The position numbers and the translations under genes are program-made. A DNA stretch of 64,000 nucleotides from Parabacteroides goldsteinii DSM 19448 = WAL 12034 (GTDB lineage Bacteria; Bacteroidota; Bacteroidia; Bacteroidales; Tannerellaceae), in assembly GCF_000969835.1 (NCBI RefSeq), contig NZ_KQ033913.1, positions 1,979,480-2,043,479 of the forward strand, written 5' to 3'. Positions 62,179 through 64,000 of the stretch are shown in pieces. Under the pieces are notes generated by a model. That model ran no database searches. It was not told the origin of the DNA and saw nothing but the letters and a program-made list of their open reading frames with translations. Within the stretch, counting starts at the first letter, position 1. Each line of letters opens with the position of its first letter.

Positions 62179-63128
62179 CTGTTTGTTGCCATGGGTGGTT
62201 CTACCACTTTTTTTTTACCTGCGCTCTCGTTATTGCCAGGACAGACACCGGCCCACGAAGCCAGGTGCTTTTCGGTTGGAAAGGCTTCCATATCCACACC
62301 TATCTCTGCTATCAGATCTTCAACCGTTTTCCGGCTAAGTCCGGGGATCTTCTGCAAGAGTTCCATCACATTCTCATAAGGAGATAAAACCTCTTTTATA
62401 CGGCAGGTAAGGTCAGCTATGATGGCTTTCGTCTGTTCCATATCTTTACGGATGGTCTGCAACATATAGATGTGATGCGGTTCTATAAAGCCTTCACAAG
62501 CCTGATAAAGAAGTTCCGGACTGGCTTCAAGTTTTTTATGATAGATGCAAGTTATGTCATCCATTGTTACATGACCCTTATCGATCAACATATCTATCAG
62601 CTTGTTCGCCACGACTCCGTCCAGGCTGCACACCACGCTGGAAAGTTTGATGTTACAATCTTCCAGGATACGAACAATACGGTTTTTCTCAGAAGATACA
62701 TGCTGGATCAACTTGTTACGGTAACGGGTTAAATCACGAAGCTCACGTTGTTCACGCTCCGGGATATAACTCGGTTTCAACAAACCTGCTAAAAGCAGTT
62801 TGCAAATCCAGCCACTATCCTTTTTATCCGTTTTGTGCCCGGGAACATACTTGATGTGCCGTGCGTTCACGATCCAGACTTTCATATCAGGACATTCAAG
62901 AATCTTATAAACCGGCTTCCGGTAAACACCGGTACTTTCCATGGCTACATGCGTAATGCCACTGGATAATAACCATTCTTTTAATTCTGTCAAAGAACTA
63001 CTGAAGGTCTTGTAACTGCGGGTTTCAGTTTTGAGACCTTCGCCACTTATCGTAGCAACTACCATGTCCTTGTGGACATCTATTCCACAACCCCGGAGGA
63101 TGACTTGTTCAAAAGGTACTGTTTTCAT
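62175..63128 (-). CDS. IS110-family transposase, main frame (ends early at an A9 run)
   Basis: These 317 residues hold the DEDD domain (GIDVHKD ~15-21; AMESTGVYRKPV ~61-72; DKKDSGWICKLL ~102-113) and most of the C-terminal Tnp_20-like domain (LLQKIPGLSRKTVEDLIAEIG; SWAGVCPGNNESAGK with the likely catalytic Ser of the NESAG motif). After AGKKK at an A9 run (62208-62216) this frame reads 12 further residues to a TGA. The family motif continues in the -1 frame (SGRTTHGNKQLK). Either a one-base loss at the A-run inactivated it or -1 slippage makes the full protein. Confidence 0.9.
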   Translation of the reverse strand: MKTVPFEQVILRGCGIDVHKDMVVATISGEGLKTETRSYKTFSSSLTELKEWLLSSGITHVAMESTGVYRKPVYKILECPDMKVWIVNARHIKYVPGHKTDKKDSGWICKLLLAGLLKPSYIPEREQRELRDLTRYRNKLIQHVSSEKNRIVRILEDCNIKLSSVVCSLDGVVANKLIDMLIDKGHVTMDDITCIYHKKLEASPELLYQACEGFIEPHHIYMLQTIRKDMEQTKAIIADLTCRIKEVLSPYENVMELLQKIPGLSRKTVEDLIAEIGVDMEAFPTEKHLASWAGVCPGNNESAGKKKVVEPPMATNS

Positions 63129-63229
63129 TGCATTCGTTTTTTCGAGTGAATGACACTAAAGTAAACAATACCCCCCTATTTACATTCTCTTGGACGAAAT
63201 TTATTTCATGGATGTTTCATGATATGATA

Positions 63230-64000
63230 TTATTGATGGTTTATTTTCAATGGTGCATCCGAATAAACAATCGCTTCACCGAAATTGACTGATGCATCCG
63301 GATGGGGATTCAGCCATTTAAAAGTGACGGTGTGCTGTTTTTCAGGCAACTGATATTTCCAGAACAATTCATGGCGGCGGGTAATATATGAAGCGGGTAA
63401 ATTGGCTGTTTCCACTAATTCCCCATCTATGTACATTTCCACACGGGCAACATACTCGTTATCCCTGGCCTGCACATTCCCTTTAAAGACAATGCCTGTC
63501 CCTTCAAATGTAACGTCACCCACTTTTGCCACTTGTTTATTAACACCTATACGGTCTACCGGATATAATCCTTCGAAAGCCTTCTCCAATCTTACCGGAA
63601 CAGGTTGCTGGCAGGAAATAAAGACATTATCTCCTTCTATCTTCCCTCCATTCCGTTCTACGACCTGCAAAGCCTGGTTAAAACTCATCCGGTAGGTCTT
63701 ATTCAGAGAGATCGTAGTATAGGCAAAGTCCATATCCTCCACTTCTCTCAGGTTTTTCAACCAATATTCAGGAATCTTGCTGTACCCTAAAACTGTCCCT
63801 AAAATTCCAGCGGCCGAAGCCGGATTACAATCGGAATCCTGCCCGCAACGGGTGGCAATATCCATCGTTTTATAAAAATCACCTTCACCATACAACAAAC
63901 CGATCAGGATATAAGCACTGTTAATTACAGCATCGATATTGAACGGGACAAAAACGCCATCCGGGCAACCGATATCTTCGCTCCATTTCTTTTCGCATTC
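63230..64000 (-). CDS. ADP-ribosylglycohydrolase-family protein, C-terminal part (runs off window end), RusGH-like
   Basis: The frame is open from 63230 to the window edge (256 codons visible). Upstream of the TTG at 63896-63898 it continues with CPDGVFVPFNIDAVINSAYIL, so that TTG is internal and not the start. The motif GDFYKTMDIATRCGQDSDCNPASAAGILG is the hallmark Asp-rich site of ADP-ribosylglycohydrolases. The C-terminal part is a beta-domain (VARVEMYIDGELVETANLP). It corresponds by order to the glycohydrolase gene of the ribose utilization locus. Its stop is 6 bases from the IS end. Confidence 0.88.
   Translation of the reverse strand, partial: ECEKKWSEDIGCPDGVFVPFNIDAVINSAYILIGLLYGEGDFYKTMDIATRCGQDSDCNPASAAGILGTVLGYSKIPEYWLKNLREVEDMDFAYTTISLNKTYRMSFNQALQVVERNGGKIEGDNVFISCQQPVPVRLEKAFEGLYPVDRIGVNKQVAKVGDVTFEGTGIVFKGNVQARDNEYVARVEMYIDGELVETANLPASYITRRHELFWKYQLPEKQHTVTFKWLNPHPDASVNFGEAIVYSDAPLKINHQ

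Larger units (their letters stand above)
61750..63224 (-). mobile_element. IS110-family insertion sequence, copy 2 (left end approximate)
   Basis: The element carries a DEDD transposase in two overlapping frames. The right end is placed at 63224, where identity with copy 1 (1-431) stops. The left end is only bounded to between 61581 and 61869. The insertion lies between the ADP-ribosylglycohydrolase stop (63230) and the nucleoside-hydrolase gene. IS110 elements normally lack long terminal repeats, which fits the absence of obvious inverted ends. Confidence 0.8.

Overview
The window looks like a chromosomal segment of a gut Bacteroidales bacterium, most like Parabacteroides or Bacteroides; the genus is a guess from gene content. 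Evidence: three SusC/SusD polysaccharide utilization loci (PULs) with ECF sigma/FecR pairs, many lipoproteins, and the Bacteroidetes -7 promoter box TAnnTTTG in front of most housekeeping genes. No tRNA, rRNA or CRISPR array was seen.

Layout. 1-431: the 5' end of an IS110-family element cut by the window edge. 468-13223: PUL A on the minus strand (SusC, SusD, DUF5018-like lipoprotein, GH101-like protein, large glycosidase-like protein) with a FecR anti-sigma and a divergent ECF sigma whose 5' region holds a 175-bp imperfect inverted repeat. 13792-27847: PUL B (SusC, SusD, then three exported FAD-dependent oxidoreductases, a strong terminator, and a separately promoted beta-propeller glycosidase), again with FecR and a divergent sigma. 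27937-38672: PUL C (SusC, SusD, an 823-aa lipoprotein of unknown function, a GH29 fucosidase, FecR, sigma all on the minus strand). The SusC/SusD pairs of B and C are close paralogs, so the PUL core was duplicated and given different enzymes.

38815-59400 is core genome: cysK; a MarR-controlled tripartite efflux operon (TolC, HlyD, MFS); an O-acetylhomoserine-sulfhydrylase-like enzyme coupled to an orphan LuxR response regulator; xthA; a GNAT acetyltransferase; an SGNH hydrolase; a DUF2490 barrel; a queuosine-precursor transporter behind a probable preQ1-I riboswitch; a HAD phosphatase; potABCD; uraA and msrA, divergent; a GT2/GtrA pair and a conserved protein of unknown function.

59558-64000 resembles the 3' part of a ribose/nucleoside scavenging locus (ADP-ribosylglycohydrolase, nucleoside hydrolase, sugar permease) split by a second IS110 copy at about 61.7-63.2 kb. 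The two IS copies are identical over the 431 bases visible in both and lie in direct orientation about 62.8 kb apart.

The most striking noncoding signal is shared by all three PULs. On the strand opposite susC, a TAnnTTTG box overlaps the susC start codon. About 100 nt later, between susC and fecR, a stem-loop with a UUG-type loop is followed by a T-run. This fits a family of cis-antisense small RNAs like DonS of Bacteroides fragilis. In addition, each PUL has a long hairpin just after the SusC/D(/E) block and before the enzyme genes, which could set different expression levels for importer and enzymes.
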